Of a stretch of 64,000 nucleotides of DNA, positions 36,957-46,418 are shown piece after piece. The translations under genes and the position numbers were made by a program. The notes under the pieces were generated by a model. The model made no database searches, was not told the DNA's origin, and saw nothing but the letters and a program-made list of their open reading frames with translations. This DNA comes from Nocardia huaxiensis (GTDB lineage Bacteria > Actinomycetota > Actinomycetes > Mycobacteriales > Mycobacteriaceae): assembly GCF_013744875.1 (NCBI RefSeq), contig NZ_CP059399.1, forward strand, positions 2,852,001 to 2,916,000, given 5' to 3'. Each line of letters opens with the position of its first letter. Position 1 is the stretch's first letter.

Positions 36957-38042
36957 ATGTCCCCGGAATGGCCGGTGATCCGCGTGTTCGCTGATAATCC
37001 GCGTGGGCTGGGCAGGCTCACCGACCGGCCGGATTTCGCGCTGGTGGGTATCCTGCGCATCCCGGAAACCCAGGAAAGCCCTTGGCGTTCGCTGTGGAAG
37101 CGGGTGGCGCTGGCGGCCCTGCTGCTGATCGCCGCGACCCTGGTGGTGTTCTTCGGCCGCGACGGCTACCGCGATAGTTCCGGCACCGAGCTGTCCCTGC
37201 TGGATGCCGCCTACTATTCGACGGTGTCGCTGTCCACCACCGGCTACGGCGACATCACCCCCGTCACTCCGGAAGCCCGGCTGGTCAATATCGTCGTGAT
37301 CACGCCGCTGCGCATCCTCTTCCTCATCGTCCTCGTCGGCACCACTCTCTCGGTCCTGACCGAACGTTCCCGGCAGGCATTCAAGATCCAGCGATGGAGG
37401 CACACCGTGCGCAATCACACCGTGGTCGTCGGCTACGGCACCAAGGGCCGCACCGCGATCGACGCCATGCTGGGCGACGGCGTGCAGCCCGGGGACATCG
37501 TCGTCGTGGACAGCGACGCGAACATGCTCGAGCGCGCCGCCAATGCCGGCCTGGTCACCGTGCACGGCTCGGCCGCCCAGTCGGATGTGTTGCGCCTGGC
37601 CGGAGTTCAGCACGCGTCCTCGGTGGTGGTGGCCACCAATCGCGACGACACCGCCACCCTGGTCACCCTCACCGCCCGCGAGCTCAACCCCAAAGCCAAG
37701 ATCGTCGCCTCCATCCGCGAGGCCGAGAACACCCACCTGCTGCGCCAATCCGGCGCCGACTCCGTGGTCGTCTCCTCCGAAACCGCGGGCCGCCTCCTCG
37801 GCATCGCCACCACCACCCCCAGCGTCGTCGACATGATCGAGGACCTCCTCACCCCCGAGGCCGGCTTCGCCATCTCCGAACGCGAGGTGGAACCGGAAGA
37901 AGTCGGCGGCTCCCCCCGCCACCTCCGCGACATCGTCCTGGGCGTGGTCCGCGACGGCGAACTCATCCGCGTCGGCGAACCCGAGGTGGACGCCCTCGAA
38001 TCCGCCGACAAGCTCCTCTACCTCCGCCGCGTCCAGGCATAA
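36957..38042 (+). CDS. Potassium channel protein with TrkA-N (RCK) domain
   Basis: A 361-residue two-helix K+ channel subunit. The first helix is LAALLLIAATLVVFF, and the selectivity filter STTGYGDI lies in the pore loop. After the second helix comes an NAD(H)-binding RCK domain starting VVVGYGTKGRTAIDAML, with the acidic VVVDSDANM. It probably forms tetramers gated by nucleotide or ligand. Gene order matches Rv3200c. The start is uncertain: ATG 36957 was used, with GTG codons soon after in the same frame. Confidence 0.9.
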   Translation: MSPEWPVIRVFADNPRGLGRLTDRPDFALVGILRIPETQESPWRSLWKRVALAALLLIAATLVVFFGRDGYRDSSGTELSLLDAAYYSTVSLSTTGYGDITPVTPEARLVNIVVITPLRILFLIVLVGTTLSVLTERSRQAFKIQRWRHTVRNHTVVVGYGTKGRTAIDAMLGDGVQPGDIVVVDSDANMLERAANAGLVTVHGSAAQSDVLRLAGVQHASSVVVATNRDDTATLVTLTARELNPKAKIVASIREAENTHLLRQSGADSVVVSSETAGRLLGIATTTPSVVDMIEDLLTPEAGFAISEREVEPEEVGGSPRHLRDIVLGVVRDGELIRVGEPEVDALESADKLLYLRRVQA

Positions 38043-38089
38043 ACAAGCCCGAACCCGCCCGGAACGAGGCGGAGGGCAAAATAGGCAGA

Positions 38090-38998
38090 GTGTCAGGTTT
38101 TCAGCTGAATGCTGTTCCGGTTCTTTCTCGTTCGTCGCTCGATCGCGCGGAGCATCTGCGCGCCGACGAGCAGGCGTTGAAAGAAGGCTGGGCGCAAGCG
38201 AAATTGCTGCGGATGAACAAGCGCGGCCAGGTGCGCATCGCGGAGGGTGCTGTCGTCCTGGAGGCCGCCGTGACCCTCGCGGAGGAGCCCGCCGCCGATG
38301 CGGTCTTCCTCGGCGTCGACGAAGGCATCCACCTGTGGGCGGTGCGCGACAACGACATCGAGGGCGAGCTCACCGACCTGCGCGCCTTCGGCGCCACCTT
38401 CACCCTCAATGATTTCGACACCGGTCTGCTCTCCACCGCCATAGCCCTGCTGAACTGGCATCACGCCGCCCGCTACAGCAGCCGCGACGGCAGCCTCACC
38501 ACCGCCACCAACGGCGGCTGGTCCCGCACCAGCGAGGCCGGGCACGAGGAGTTCCCGCGCACCGACCCCGCCGTCATCGTCCTCATCCACGACGGCGCCG
38601 ACCGCGTCCTGCTGGCCCGTCAGCACACCTGGCCGCAGGGCCTGTTCTCGCTGCTGGCAGGTTTCGTGGAGGCCGGTGAATCCCTCGAGCGCTGCGTCGA
38701 ACGCGAAATGCGCGAGGAGGTCGGCGTCGACGTCCGCGACATCACCTATCTGGGCAGCCAGCCGTGGCCGTTCCCGCGTTCGCTCATGCTCGGTTTCGCC
38801 GCCGTCGCCGATCCGGACGCCCCGCTGACCTTCCACGACGGTGAGATCGCCGAGGCGTTCTGGTTCACTCGCGCCGAGGTCCGCGAGGCCCTGGCGGCCG
38901 GTGCGTGGGGGAGCGGTGATCCCGATGCCCGCCTGCTGCTGCCCGGTTCCATTTCGATCGCCCGCACCATCGTCGAATCCTGGGCCGCGGCACGCTGA
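38090..38998 (+). CDS. nudC: NADH pyrophosphatase (NudC)
   Basis: A 302-residue Nudix hydrolase that cleaves NADH to NMNH and AMP and can remove NAD caps from RNA. The Nudix box is GFVEAGESLERCVEREMREE and the NudC tag is SQPWPFPRS. The zinc-ribbon segment before FPRTDPAVIV has no cysteines (YSSRDG and RTSEAGH at the expected places), as I recall for mycobacterial NudC too. GTG 38090 was chosen where family similarity begins; the frame extends far upstream inside the channel gene. It corresponds to Rv3199c. Confidence 0.93.
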   Translation: MSGFQLNAVPVLSRSSLDRAEHLRADEQALKEGWAQAKLLRMNKRGQVRIAEGAVVLEAAVTLAEEPAADAVFLGVDEGIHLWAVRDNDIEGELTDLRAFGATFTLNDFDTGLLSTAIALLNWHHAARYSSRDGSLTTATNGGWSRTSEAGHEEFPRTDPAVIVLIHDGADRVLLARQHTWPQGLFSLLAGFVEAGESLERCVEREMREEVGVDVRDITYLGSQPWPFPRSLMLGFAAVADPDAPLTFHDGEIAEAFWFTRAEVREALAAGAWGSGDPDARLLLPGSISIARTIVESWAAAR

Positions 38999-39013
38999 CC
39001 CCGGACAGCACGA

Positions 39014-39048
39014 AGCCGCACACCCGGTGAGGGTGTGCGGCTATGTCG
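39014..39048. terminator. Bidirectional terminator between nudC and mrx1
   Basis: A 12-bp perfect stem AGCCGCACACCC (39014-39025) / GGGTGTGCGGCT (39031-39042) with a 5-base loop lies between two convergent genes. A weakly T-rich tail follows. Confidence 0.7.
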
Positions 39049-39061
39049 TGTTCACGGGCGT

Positions 39062-39313
39062 TCAGCCGATGGCGGCGAGCGCCTGCTTGACCTGTACGAG
39101 GCTGGGATTGGTGGCGGTCGACCCGTCGCTGTACTTGACGGTCGGCACCACGTGATTCCCATTGTTCACGCTGCCCACGAATTCAGCGGCCTCGGGATTC
39201 TCTTCGATATCGACCTTGGTGTAGGTGATGCCGGCCTCGTCGAGTTGCTTCTCGAGCCGGCGGCAGTAGCCACACCAGGTCGTCGAGTACATGGTCAGAT
39301 CGGTTGCAGTCAC
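39062..39313 (-). CDS. mrx1: Mycoredoxin-1
   Basis: An 83-residue glutaredoxin-fold protein that reduces mycothiol mixed disulfides. The active site is [10 protein letters not shown] (C14, C17). [18 protein letters not shown] carries the cis-proline and mycothiol-binding part. Size and motif match mycoredoxin-1, and its place next to nudC and uvrD2 matches Rv3198A. It is convergent with nudC. Confidence 0.95.
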   Translation of the reverse strand: MTATDLTMYSTTWCGYCRRLEKQLDEAGITYTKVDIEENPEAAEFVGSVNNGNHVVPTVKYSDGSTATNPSLVQVKQALAAIG

Positions 39314-39339
39314 GGTTCATGCAACGAGGTCGCCCCCGA

Positions 39340-40578
39340 TCATGTTCCCTGGCCGCCCGCCCGCGCACCCGAGCCGCCGCGTCGCAGCCGATCGGCCCGG
39401 GTCTCCCAGGCCAGCGGCCACAGGATCACCACGGCCAGCCCGCACACCGCGCCCAGCGCCCCGATGTGCGGGGCGAGGATTCCGAGCGCCACCGCGGCGA
39501 CAGCGCACGGCACCGGCCAGATCAGACTCCACTTCCAGCCCGGCCGGGTGCGCAGGCCGACCAGCGCCGTGATGGTGAAATACCCTGCCGCGCCGCCACA
39601 CAGGGCCCAGCCGATTCCGGTGCTCAGATGGCCCGCGGCGTGGTCGATGGTCAGCCCCAGCCCGCCCGCGATCATGGCGATGGCCCCGGTGAGGAAGCAG
39701 TGCATGGCCAGGACGTGCCGGCGCGGGAATTTCTCGTCCGGCACCGAACCGGTGAGCAGCCGCGCCACCACGCCGTAGAGCAGGGTCAGCGCCCACAGTC
39801 CGGCGAGGATGACGAAGGCCGCGAAGCCGAGGGTCAGCACGCGCGCGTTCCAGGCGACGCCGCCCACGGCATTGATCACCACGATCACGCCCTCACCGAG
39901 CACGATGATCACGTAGAGGCCCAGCCGTTCGCCCAGATGCGCCGGATCGGTGTGCACCGCCTGGATTTTCGGCACCTGGTCGAGGTCGAAGTCGCGAATT
40001 CTGCGCATGCGCCGCAGCCGCCGATCGAAGTGCCCCTGCACTTCGGTGAGCAGTTTCTCGCCGGTGACGGCGAACATGACCCACACGTCGAGGGTGAGGC
40101 CGACGGCCCAGCACACGTACTTCCACGGTTCGGGCACCCACAGCGACACGAGCCACGGCAGCACGCCCACGCCGAGTTCGATTGTCGGCCAATCCACTAC
40201 GACCTTGCCGCGCCCCCACAGCCGGCCGGAGGCGATGCGCACGATCACGTAGACGGCGGCGAAGGCGGTCGCGTGCCGGTCCGGGATGCCGGCCACGGCC
40301 GCGATCATGACGCCGAGACCGAGCATGGCGGCCAGCATGAGCGGCACCCGGGTGTGGTCGCGGGCGATATTGCCGTACAGCATGATCACCGCCCAGACCA
40401 TCCAGAAGGCCAGGTAGAGCAGGGCGTACAGGGCGAAGTCGCCGAGCGCGGGCCCGCGGTGCAGCAGATGGGTGAGCTGGCCGATGCCGGCCACCGCGAC
40501 GAGGTCGAAGAACAGCTCCATCCAGGAGGCGTGCCGTTCGTGGGTTTCGGCGGTCTCCGGGGGCGTGTCGGTTGTCAC
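39340..40578 (-). CDS. Low temperature requirement A (LtrA) family membrane protein
   Basis: A 412-residue polytopic membrane protein. [20 protein letters not shown] is the diagnostic LtrA start, and about ten more hydrophobic helices follow. The function is unknown; the name comes from a Listeria cold-growth mutant. GTG 40578 was chosen because the family motif begins 15 residues later; the upstream in-frame extension lacks similarity. It is inserted between mrx1 and uvrD2 relative to the mycobacterial order, and is divergent from uvrD2. Confidence 0.9.
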   Translation of the reverse strand: MTTDTPPETAETHERHASWMELFFDLVAVAGIGQLTHLLHRGPALGDFALYALLYLAFWMVWAVIMLYGNIARDHTRVPLMLAAMLGLGVMIAAVAGIPDRHATAFAAVYVIVRIASGRLWGRGKVVVDWPTIELGVGVLPWLVSLWVPEPWKYVCWAVGLTLDVWVMFAVTGEKLLTEVQGHFDRRLRRMRRIRDFDLDQVPKIQAVHTDPAHLGERLGLYVIIVLGEGVIVVINAVGGVAWNARVLTLGFAAFVILAGLWALTLLYGVVARLLTGSVPDEKFPRRHVLAMHCFLTGAIAMIAGGLGLTIDHAAGHLSTGIGWALCGGAAGYFTITALVGLRTRPGWKWSLIWPVPCAVAAVALGILAPHIGALGAVCGLAVVILWPLAWETRADRLRRGGSGARAGGQGT

Positions 40579-40683
40579 GAAAAGACAGTAATTGTGCAGA
40601 ACGGTCGGTCCTGTGAGGCGGCCGCCCGAAGTCACCGTGCCCTCGGTGGGCGCATAGTGCCGACGCTGTCGGAGCCTGCTGCC

Positions 40684-42918
40684 ATGATGGTGCGCGTGAC
40701 TGCCGCGACGACCACCAAGCTCCGGCTCGACGACCTCGATGCCGAGCAGGCGGCGGCCGTGCGCGCACCCCGGGGCCCGGTGTGCGTGCTGGCCGGTGCG
40801 GGAACAGGCAAGACGCGCACCATCACCCATCGCATCGCACACCTGGTCTCGGCCGGGCACGTGCGGGCCGATCAGGTGCTGGCGGTGACCTTCACGGCGC
40901 GGGCGGCCGGGGAACTACGCAACCGCCTGCGGGAACTCGGGCTCGGCGGCGACGCCGGGCAGGTGCAGGCGCGCACCTTCCACGCGGCGGCGCTGCGGCA
41001 GCTCAAGTACTTCTGGCCGCAGGTGGTCGGCGATGTGCCGTGGCGGCTCATCGAGGGCAAGTTCCCGATCGTCGCGCAGGCCGCGCGCGGGGTCGGACTG
41101 TCCACCGACACCGAGACGCTGCGCGATCTCACCAGCGAAATCGAGTGGGCCAAGGGCTCGCTCATCGCCCCCGAGGACTACGCGGGCGCGGTGGCGCGAC
41201 TGCATCGAGACGCGCCCTACGAGGCATCCAAGGTCGCCGACGTGTACGCCGTGTACGAGAAGCTGAAGGCCACCCCCGACGGCCTGCTGCTGGACTTCGA
41301 CGATCTGCTGCTGCACACCGCGGCCGCGCTCGAGGACTACGTCTCGGTGGCCGAGGAGTTCCGCAACCGCTACCGCTGCTTCGTGGTCGACGAGTACCAG
41401 GACGTCACGCCGCTCCAGCAGCGGGTGCTCGACGCCTGGCTGGGCGAACGCGACGATCTGACCGTGGTCGGCGACGCCAACCAGACCATCTACTCCTTCA
41501 CCGGCGCGAGTCCGGCCTTCCTGCTGGACTTCTCGCGCCGCTTCCCGGAGGCCACGGTGGTGCGGCTGGAACGCGACTACCGGTCCACCCCGCAGGTGGT
41601 GTCGCTGGCCAACCGGGTGATCGGCGCGGCGCGCGGCCGTATCGCGGGCACCCGCCTGCAACTGATCGGCCAGCGGCCCGACGGTCCGGAACCGGTCTTC
41701 GCCGAATTCGACGACGAGCCCGCCGAAGCCGCGGGCACCGCCCGCGCCATTGCCAAACTGCTCGAAAAGGGCGTTCCCGCAGCCGAAATCGCGGTCCTCT
41801 ACCGCATCAACGCCCAATCCGAGGTGTACGAGCAGGCGCTCACCGAGGCCGGTATCCCGTACCAGGTGCGCGGCGGCGAAGGCTTCTTCCAGCGCCCCGA
41901 GGTGCGGCAGGCCGTCCAGGCGCTGCGCCAGGCCCACACCCGCGACGATCTGCCCGACGCCCGCGGCGCCAACCTGGTGACGCTCGTGCGCGCGATCCTG
42001 CGCGGCATCGGCCTCACCAAGGAGGAACCCACCGGCGCGCAGGCCCGCGAACGCTGGGCCTCGCTCATGGCCCTGGTCCAGCTCACCGAGGAACTCGTCG
42101 GCTACGACGCCGACGCCGAGCCTGTAGACGGAGACGCCGGGTCCGGCGACGAACGTGACGAAGCCGGGCTCGACGCAGACCCCGACTCGGGTCTCGATCT
42201 GACCGGCCTGCTGCGCGAGCTCGCCCTGCGCTCGGAGGCCAGGCACGCGCCGACCGTGCAGGGCGTCACCCTGGCCTCCCTGCACGCCGCCAAGGGCCTG
42301 GAATGGGACGCGGTATTCCTGGTCGGCCTGGCCGACGGCACCATGCCCATCCAGCACGTGCTCGGTTCCGACGGCGCGGTCGCGGACGAGACCGCCCTCG
42401 AGGAGGAGCGCCGCCTGCTCTACGTGGGCGTCACCCGGGCCCGCGAGCATCTCCAATTGTCCTGGGCCCTGGCACGTTCCGCGGGCGGCCGCAAGATCCG
42501 CCGCCGCTCCCGCTTCCTGGCCGGTCTGGTCCCCGACGATTCCCCGGCCTCGCGCATCGCCAAGCACACCACCGCCCCGCGCGGCCCGAAGCGGGTCCTG
42601 CCGACCTGCCGCGTGTGTGGCCGCCCGCTGCTCAATACCGCCGCGACCATGCTCGGCCGCTGCAACCGCTGCCCCGCGGATATCGACACCGGGCTGCTCG
42701 AGGCGCTCAAGGAATGGCGCAAGGAGAAGGCCGACGCCCTGTCCCTGCCGCATTTCGTGGTGTTCAGCGATGTGACGCTCACGGCCATCGCCGAGCAGCG
42801 CCCGGCCGACGATCGCGCCCTGGTCGCCATCCCCGGGATCGGCGCGAAGAAACTGCAGACCTACGGCGCGGATGTGCTCGCCATTGTGCGATCCAGATCC
42901 AACAGCGCGAACCAGTAG
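40684..42918 (+). CDS. uvrD2: UvrD2-type ATP-dependent DNA helicase
   Basis: A 744-residue superfamily 1 helicase. Walker A is [17 protein letters not shown], motif [18 protein letters not shown], motif [16 protein letters not shown] and motif [17 protein letters not shown]. The C-terminus has the tetracysteine motif CRVCG...CNRCP and an HRDC domain (about 665-744), both of which define UvrD2. It is essential in M. tuberculosis. ATG 40684 or 40687 are both plausible. It is followed by the whiB7 promoter region. Confidence 0.95.
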   Translation: MMVRVTAATTTKLRLDDLDAEQAAAVRAPRGPVCVLAGAGTGKTRTITHRIAHLVSAGHVRADQVLAVTFTARAAGELRNRLRELGLGGDAGQVQARTFHAAALRQLKYFWPQVVGDVPWRLIEGKFPIVAQAARGVGLSTDTETLRDLTSEIEWAKGSLIAPEDYAGAVARLHRDAPYEASKVADVYAVYEKLKATPDGLLLDFDDLLLHTAAALEDYVSVAEEFRNRYRCFVVDEYQDVTPLQQRVLDAWLGERDDLTVVGDANQTIYSFTGASPAFLLDFSRRFPEATVVRLERDYRSTPQVVSLANRVIGAARGRIAGTRLQLIGQRPDGPEPVFAEFDDEPAEAAGTARAIAKLLEKGVPAAEIAVLYRINAQSEVYEQALTEAGIPYQVRGGEGFFQRPEVRQAVQALRQAHTRDDLPDARGANLVTLVRAILRGIGLTKEEPTGAQARERWASLMALVQLTEELVGYDADAEPVDGDAGSGDERDEAGLDADPDSGLDLTGLLRELALRSEARHAPTVQGVTLASLHAAKGLEWDAVFLVGLADGTMPIQHVLGSDGAVADETALEEERRLLYVGVTRAREHLQLSWALARSAGGRKIRRRSRFLAGLVPDDSPASRIAKHTTAPRGPKRVLPTCRVCGRPLLNTAATMLGRCNRCPADIDTGLLEALKEWRKEKADALSLPHFVVFSDVTLTAIAEQRPADDRALVAIPGIGAKKLQTYGADVLAIVRSRSNSANQ

Positions 42919-42944
42919 TGCGCAAGACCGCAAAAGTGCTGGTC

Positions 42945-42982
42945 AAAAATAGGTTGTGCGTACCCGTATATCTACCTAGGGT
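42945..42982 (+). promoter_or_regulatory. whiB7 autoregulated promoter
   Basis: An AT-rich block AAAAATA (42945-42951) lies 2 bases upstream of a -35-like TTGTGC (42954-42959). A 17-base spacer and the -10 box TAGGGT (42977-42982) follow. This is the known layout of WhiB7-activated promoters, where the AT-hook grips the AT-rich block beside the sigma-A -35 element. Transcription should begin near 42989, leaving a leader of about 600 bases before whiB7. Confidence 0.75.
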
Positions 42983-43061
42983 GTTTGACATGCACACGGG
43001 AAGGGTCTTCCCGGCGCGCATAGGAACTGATCGCTAACGAGTGAAGGAGGGAGGCAGACCA

Positions 43062-43451
43062 ATGGTGAACATCACGAGCTTCGACCGGAACGGCAACTTT
43101 GCCGCGGCCGGCGCTGTCGCGTTCACACCCGCACTGTGCAACCAGTCGGCGTTGTCGGCCTCCCGGGGGATCCTCGCCATGCAGGGGATTCGTCTGTCCA
43201 GCCACAGCGAGCGCGGCTCCGATCTTGGCCTTCAGGTTTTCGCAACCAAAGCCCAAGCGCCGAAGCACATCGTCAAGCAGGACAAGCCCATGGGTGGCTG
43301 GCACCCGGCAGTCGCGTATGCGGCTACCGGAACCGTCGCCGTCGATATCGAAGCCGGAATCACTCTGGCCGACGTACTGGCAGCCCGCCTCCGCCCGACC
43401 ACCCACCCAGCGACCGTGATCAGGAGTCGACACCGAAGTCGACTCAGGTAG
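43062..43451 (+). CDS. Upstream leader ORF of whiB7, 129 aa
   Basis: This ORF starts at ATG after GGAGGGAGG, a very strong ribosome binding site, and ends 20 bases before an attenuator-like hairpin. It begins MVNITSFDRNGNFAAAGAVA and ends in a basic stretch (VIRSRHRSRLR). I know no domain in it. Actinobacterial whiB7 leaders carry an upstream ORF whose translation controls read-through to whiB7; this is the obvious candidate, though it is long. It could instead be a small independent protein. Confidence 0.65.
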   Translation: MVNITSFDRNGNFAAAGAVAFTPALCNQSALSASRGILAMQGIRLSSHSERGSDLGLQVFATKAQAPKHIVKQDKPMGGWHPAVAYAATGTVAVDIEAGITLADVLAARLRPTTHPATVIRSRHRSRLR

Positions 43452-43470
43452 GGATCTCACTCCCAGCCCC

Positions 43471-43540
43471 TGGCCACGGATCGCGATAGACGCGAAACCG
43501 TGGCCATATTTCTATCCGGCCCTTCGGCCACCGGCACCGG
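43471..43540 (+). promoter_or_regulatory. Attenuator in the whiB7 leader
   Basis: TGGCCACGG (43471-43479) pairs perfectly with CCGTGGCCA (43499-43507), followed by TATTTCTAT, as in an intrinsic terminator. The 3' arm can alternatively pair with GGCCACCGG (43526-43534), which would break the terminator. This pair of exclusive structures is what ribosome-controlled attenuation of whiB7 would need. Folding is by eye only. Confidence 0.65.
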
Positions 43541-43591
43541 TTTCGCGGACCACCAACGAAACGACCGCTGCACGAGCTGAAGGAGCACGAC

Positions 43592-43903
43592 GTGTCGAAC
43601 ACGGTTACCCGTGACCGCGTGACATGCCGCAACACCGTGGCCCCGACTACCCGCCGCCGGGTTGTCGCTTTGACCCTCCCTTGCCGAGTGGGCAACCCCG
43701 ACCTGTGGTTCGCCGAGAGCCCGGCCCAGCTGGAAGAGGCGAAGGCGCTCTGCGCTGCCTGCCCGATCCGCCAGGGCTGCCTGTCGGCCGCCATCGATCG
43801 GGCCGAGCCCTGGGGTGTGTGGGGTGGTGAGATCTTCGACCAGGGTGTCGTGATCGCCCGCAAGCGGCCTCGCGGCCGCCCGCGCAAGGTCGCGGTGGCA
43901 TGA
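43592..43903 (+). CDS. whiB7: WhiB7 antibiotic-resistance regulator
   Basis: A 103-residue iron-sulfur transcription factor that works with the primary sigma factor to induce intrinsic resistance to ribosome-targeting drugs. Cluster cysteines are C31, C54, C57 and C63. EPWGVWGGE is the WhiB7-specific turn, and the C-terminal AT-hook is RGRPRK (residues 94-99). It lies between uvrD2 and the ABC1 kinase gene, as in mycobacteria (Rv3197A). Confidence 0.96.
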   Translation: MSNTVTRDRVTCRNTVAPTTRRRVVALTLPCRVGNPDLWFAESPAQLEEAKALCAACPIRQGCLSAAIDRAEPWGVWGGEIFDQGVVIARKRPRGRPRKVAVA

Positions 43904-43934
43904 GCCCCCTGTATGACGGGGGAGTAGAACCGAT

Positions 43935-43974
43935 ACGACCCGCTTACCTGACGGTAAGCGGGTCGTGTTGTTTT
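43935..43974. terminator. Terminator between whiB7 and the ABC1 kinase gene
   Basis: A 14-bp perfect stem, ACGACCCGCTTACC (43935-43948) with GGTAAGCGGGTCGT (43953-43966), has a TGAC loop and is followed by GTTGTTTT. It is a strong intrinsic terminator for whiB7 and may also serve the convergent gene. Confidence 0.88.
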
Positions 43975-43989
43975 GTGGGGCAGCTGTTT

Positions 43990-45339
43990 TCAGCTGGCGG
44001 TGCGGTATTCGGCGTAGCCGGGCACCCAGTCGTGCATGAGCTTCATGAAGGGGATCTCGGCGTCGAGCTGAGCGCAGATGCCGACCGAACCGCCGAGGAC
44101 GCGGAAGATCATGATGTGCTCGGCCGGAAGTTGCAGGGAGCGAGCGGTTTTCATCATGTCGGTATTGCTGATGTCGGTGGCCTTGCCCGCCACGCGCTGC
44201 ATCCACTTGCGGGTGAAGTGGAAGGTCTCGGTCTTGATCGGATCGGTGAAGGGGCGCAGGTAATCCTGAATCTCCTGGCGGCTCACCGTTTTACCGGGAA
44301 TCACCCAGCCGTTCGCGTGTAGCAGTTCGACCAGCTCGTCGTAGCGGTCCTCCACCTCGAGCGCCACCAGCTGACCCAGAATGGGCGGGAAACCATTGGG
44401 CAGCGGAGCGCAGGCGCCGTAGTCGATGACGGCGAGGCGGCCGTCCTCGAGCACCATGAAATTGCCGGGATGCGGATCGGCGTGCAGCAGGCCCGCGATG
44501 GCCGGTGAGCTGAAATGGAATTCGCCCATCAGGGCGGCGGTGCGATTGCGCAGCTCGACCGTGCCGGCCGGATCCGCCGCGCCGCGCTCGATGATCTTCG
44601 AGACCGGAGTGGCATTGTCCAGCCACTCGGTGACGATCACCTTCGGCGCGCTCGCAACGACTTTCGGCACCAGGAAGCGCGGATGCTCGGCGAACGCCTT
44701 GGCGAACTGACGCTGATGGCCGCCCTCGATGCGGTAGTCGAGCTCCTCTTCGGTGCGCTCGCTGATCTCGGCCAGAATCGGCTTCACATCCGCGCCGGGA
44801 ATGAGCGCGCCGATCATGCTCGCCATGCGGTTGAGCGTCTTGAGGTCCGAGCGCAGCGCTTCGTCGGCACCCGGGTACTGCACCTTCACCGCGACCGTGC
44901 GCCCGTCGGACCATTCGGCCTTGTGCACCTGGCCGATGCTGGCCGAGGCGGTCGGGGTGTCGTCGAAATGCTTGAAGCGCTGCCGCCAGCCGGTGCCGAG
45001 CTGCTGGTCGAGCTGCTTGTGCACGGCGGCGGCCGGCATGGGCGGGGCCGCGGCCTGCAACTTGGTGAGCGCCTCGCGGTAGTGCTCGCCGAACTCCTCG
45101 GGGACCGCCGCCTCCATGACGCTCAGCGCCTGCCCGAACTTCATGGCGCCGCCCTTGAGCTCGCCGAGGACGGCGAAAAGCTGTTCGGCCGCCTTCTGAT
45201 TCAGTTCGGCATTGATTTCCGTCTTGTCTCCCCCGGCAAGTTTGCGGCCGAATCCGACGGCCGCCCGCCCTGCGATGCCGAGTGGAATCTTGGCCAACTT
45301 GGCATTGCGGGAAGAGCGCTTGCTCACAATCTCTGACAC
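43990..45339 (-). CDS. ABC1/UbiB-type atypical kinase
   Basis: A 449-residue protein of the ABC1 (AarF/UbiB/ADCK) family. The KxGQ signature is GGAMKFGQALSVMEAAVPEE. Other motifs are the alanine-rich loop TASASIGQVHKA, VAVKVQYPG (ATP lysine), LLHADPHPGNFMVL (catalytic loop) and VIDYGAC (metal-binding Asp). Family members support quinone or lipid metabolism. It matches Rv3197, which is WhiB7-regulated in mycobacteria as I recall. GTG 45339 was chosen by family start; GGGAAC precedes it. Confidence 0.9.
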   Translation of the reverse strand: MSEIVSKRSSRNAKLAKIPLGIAGRAAVGFGRKLAGGDKTEINAELNQKAAEQLFAVLGELKGGAMKFGQALSVMEAAVPEEFGEHYREALTKLQAAAPPMPAAAVHKQLDQQLGTGWRQRFKHFDDTPTASASIGQVHKAEWSDGRTVAVKVQYPGADEALRSDLKTLNRMASMIGALIPGADVKPILAEISERTEEELDYRIEGGHQRQFAKAFAEHPRFLVPKVVASAPKVIVTEWLDNATPVSKIIERGAADPAGTVELRNRTAALMGEFHFSSPAIAGLLHADPHPGNFMVLEDGRLAVIDYGACAPLPNGFPPILGQLVALEVEDRYDELVELLHANGWVIPGKTVSRQEIQDYLRPFTDPIKTETFHFTRKWMQRVAGKATDISNTDMMKTARSLQLPAEHIMIFRVLGGSVGICAQLDAEIPFMKLMHDWVPGYAEYRTAS

Positions 45340-45419
45340 GTTCCCATCATGCCGATGTCCCAGACGGGGCGCTATGGGAATTCGGTGTTCTCCCGGGTCA
45401 CCCATGACCGTGTTATCCA

Positions 45420-46310
45420 TCACAGTGCGACCCTCCCGCTCATAACTCCGCAGTCGCACTGCGGATGCGCAATCCAGCGGCGGCGATCCAACCGGTGCGA
45501 ATCCAGATTCAGTTCGAGAGTGGCGTTCAACGTCGCGGGTGGATGGGACGGGTTGCCGTGCGCGACCGTCTCGAGCTCGTTGAGCGCCAGGGCGGCAGCC
45601 GCCGCGACACCGGCGGGGGAGGCGTAGCCGGTGCGGCCCAGTAGCTGTGCCGCGAGCCGCGGCCACTCCGGCTCGCGATCGCAGCGATGCAGATCGGCGC
45701 AGCGCAGGCAGCTGGTCTCACCGGGCAGCACCAGCGGGCCGATGACCCCGTGCCCGTCCCGGATGCGCACCTGGAGGTGGGGGATGCGCCTGCGCATGAG
45801 GTCCGCGGCGCAGGCGGGGTCGGGGACCAGCGCATCGGCCAGCACCACGAGATCGGGTCGCGCCGGATCCGGCCGGGCAGCCCGTGCCGTATCGGGCCGG
45901 GCCGATCGAGCGGGCTCCGCCTCGCCGGTTCGCGCCGCCCGCAACCCGATGCGCCGCACTCCTTCGAGCAGCACATCCGACAGCGGCCCCCGCCCGTGGA
46001 TCCGCACGGTGCGCAACCGCCCGCGCGGTCGTTCGGGCAGCAGCAGTTCGGCGGCCGCGAGCTCCTCGAGCAGGGCGCGCGTGGTCGCGGCATCGAAACC
46101 CAATGTGCTTGCCGAACACAGGATCTGCGACAGCTCGGTGGTGCCGTCGAAGAGCCGCAGCAGTTTCGGCACGGCGTCCGGCGGACCTGGCAGCCGCACG
46201 ATGACGGCGCGCTCGGAGTGCCAGCCCAGCTGCACCCGCCCGTCCCGGCGTATCAGCACGGCCAGTTTGGGATGCAGCATCGGGCCGCGGGTGCTCGTCG
46301 CAGTGGTCAC
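45420..46310 (-). CDS. Cyclodehydratase-like (TOMM leader-peptide-binding type) protein
   Basis: A 296-residue protein resembling the bacteriocin-type (TOMM) cyclodehydratase/leader-binding proteins. The N-terminus LHPKLAVLIRRDGRVQLGWH is winged-helix-like. A two-cysteine unit is at LVLPGETSCLRCADLHRCD, followed by LLGRTGYASPAGVAAAAALA, and CDC lies near the end. No YcaO, dehydrogenase or precursor peptide gene is nearby, so it is not an obvious natural product gene. By order it matches Rv3196. GTG 46310 overlaps its own GGAG, so ATG 46280 may be the true start. Confidence 0.7.
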   Translation of the reverse strand: MTTATSTRGPMLHPKLAVLIRRDGRVQLGWHSERAVIVRLPGPPDAVPKLLRLFDGTTELSQILCSASTLGFDAATTRALLEELAAAELLLPERPRGRLRTVRIHGRGPLSDVLLEGVRRIGLRAARTGEAEPARSARPDTARAARPDPARPDLVVLADALVPDPACAADLMRRRIPHLQVRIRDGHGVIGPLVLPGETSCLRCADLHRCDREPEWPRLAAQLLGRTGYASPAGVAAAAALALNELETVAHGNPSHPPATLNATLELNLDSHRLDRRRWIAHPQCDCGVMSGRVAL

Positions 46311-46342
46311 CTCCGCAGTATGCGACGCCCCGGAAACGAAGA

Positions 46343-46382
46343 AACCCGCGAAAACGCCTGACCATCAGCGCTTTCGCGGGTT
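46343..46382 (-). terminator. Terminator after the DUF2342 gene
   Basis: A stem of 15 bp with one mismatch, AACCCGCGAAAACGC (46343-46357) and GCGCTTTCGCGGGTT (46368-46382). On the minus strand it is followed by TCTTCG and T-rich sequence. It should separate transcription of the DUF2342 gene from the cyclodehydratase-like gene. Confidence 0.75.
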
Positions 46383-46418
46383 ATCCACAGGTTCACCGAT
46401 GCCGGGTCCGGTGCCGTC

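Noticed and set aside
38090..38998. Loss of all four zinc-ribbon cysteines in NudC
   Set aside because: The segment is clearly cysteine-free here, but as I recall mycobacterial NudC lacks them too, so this is a lineage trait and not a defect of this gene.
45420..46310. A complete azole-peptide (TOMM) biosynthetic cluster
   Set aside because: Only one cyclodehydratase-like protein is present; YcaO, dehydrogenase, protease and precursor genes are missing from the neighbourhood.
46381..46389. TTATCCACA, a perfect DnaA-box sequence
   Set aside because: It is a single copy at the end of a terminator stem, with no other boxes, AT-rich unwinding region or dnaA/dnaN nearby; most likely chance.
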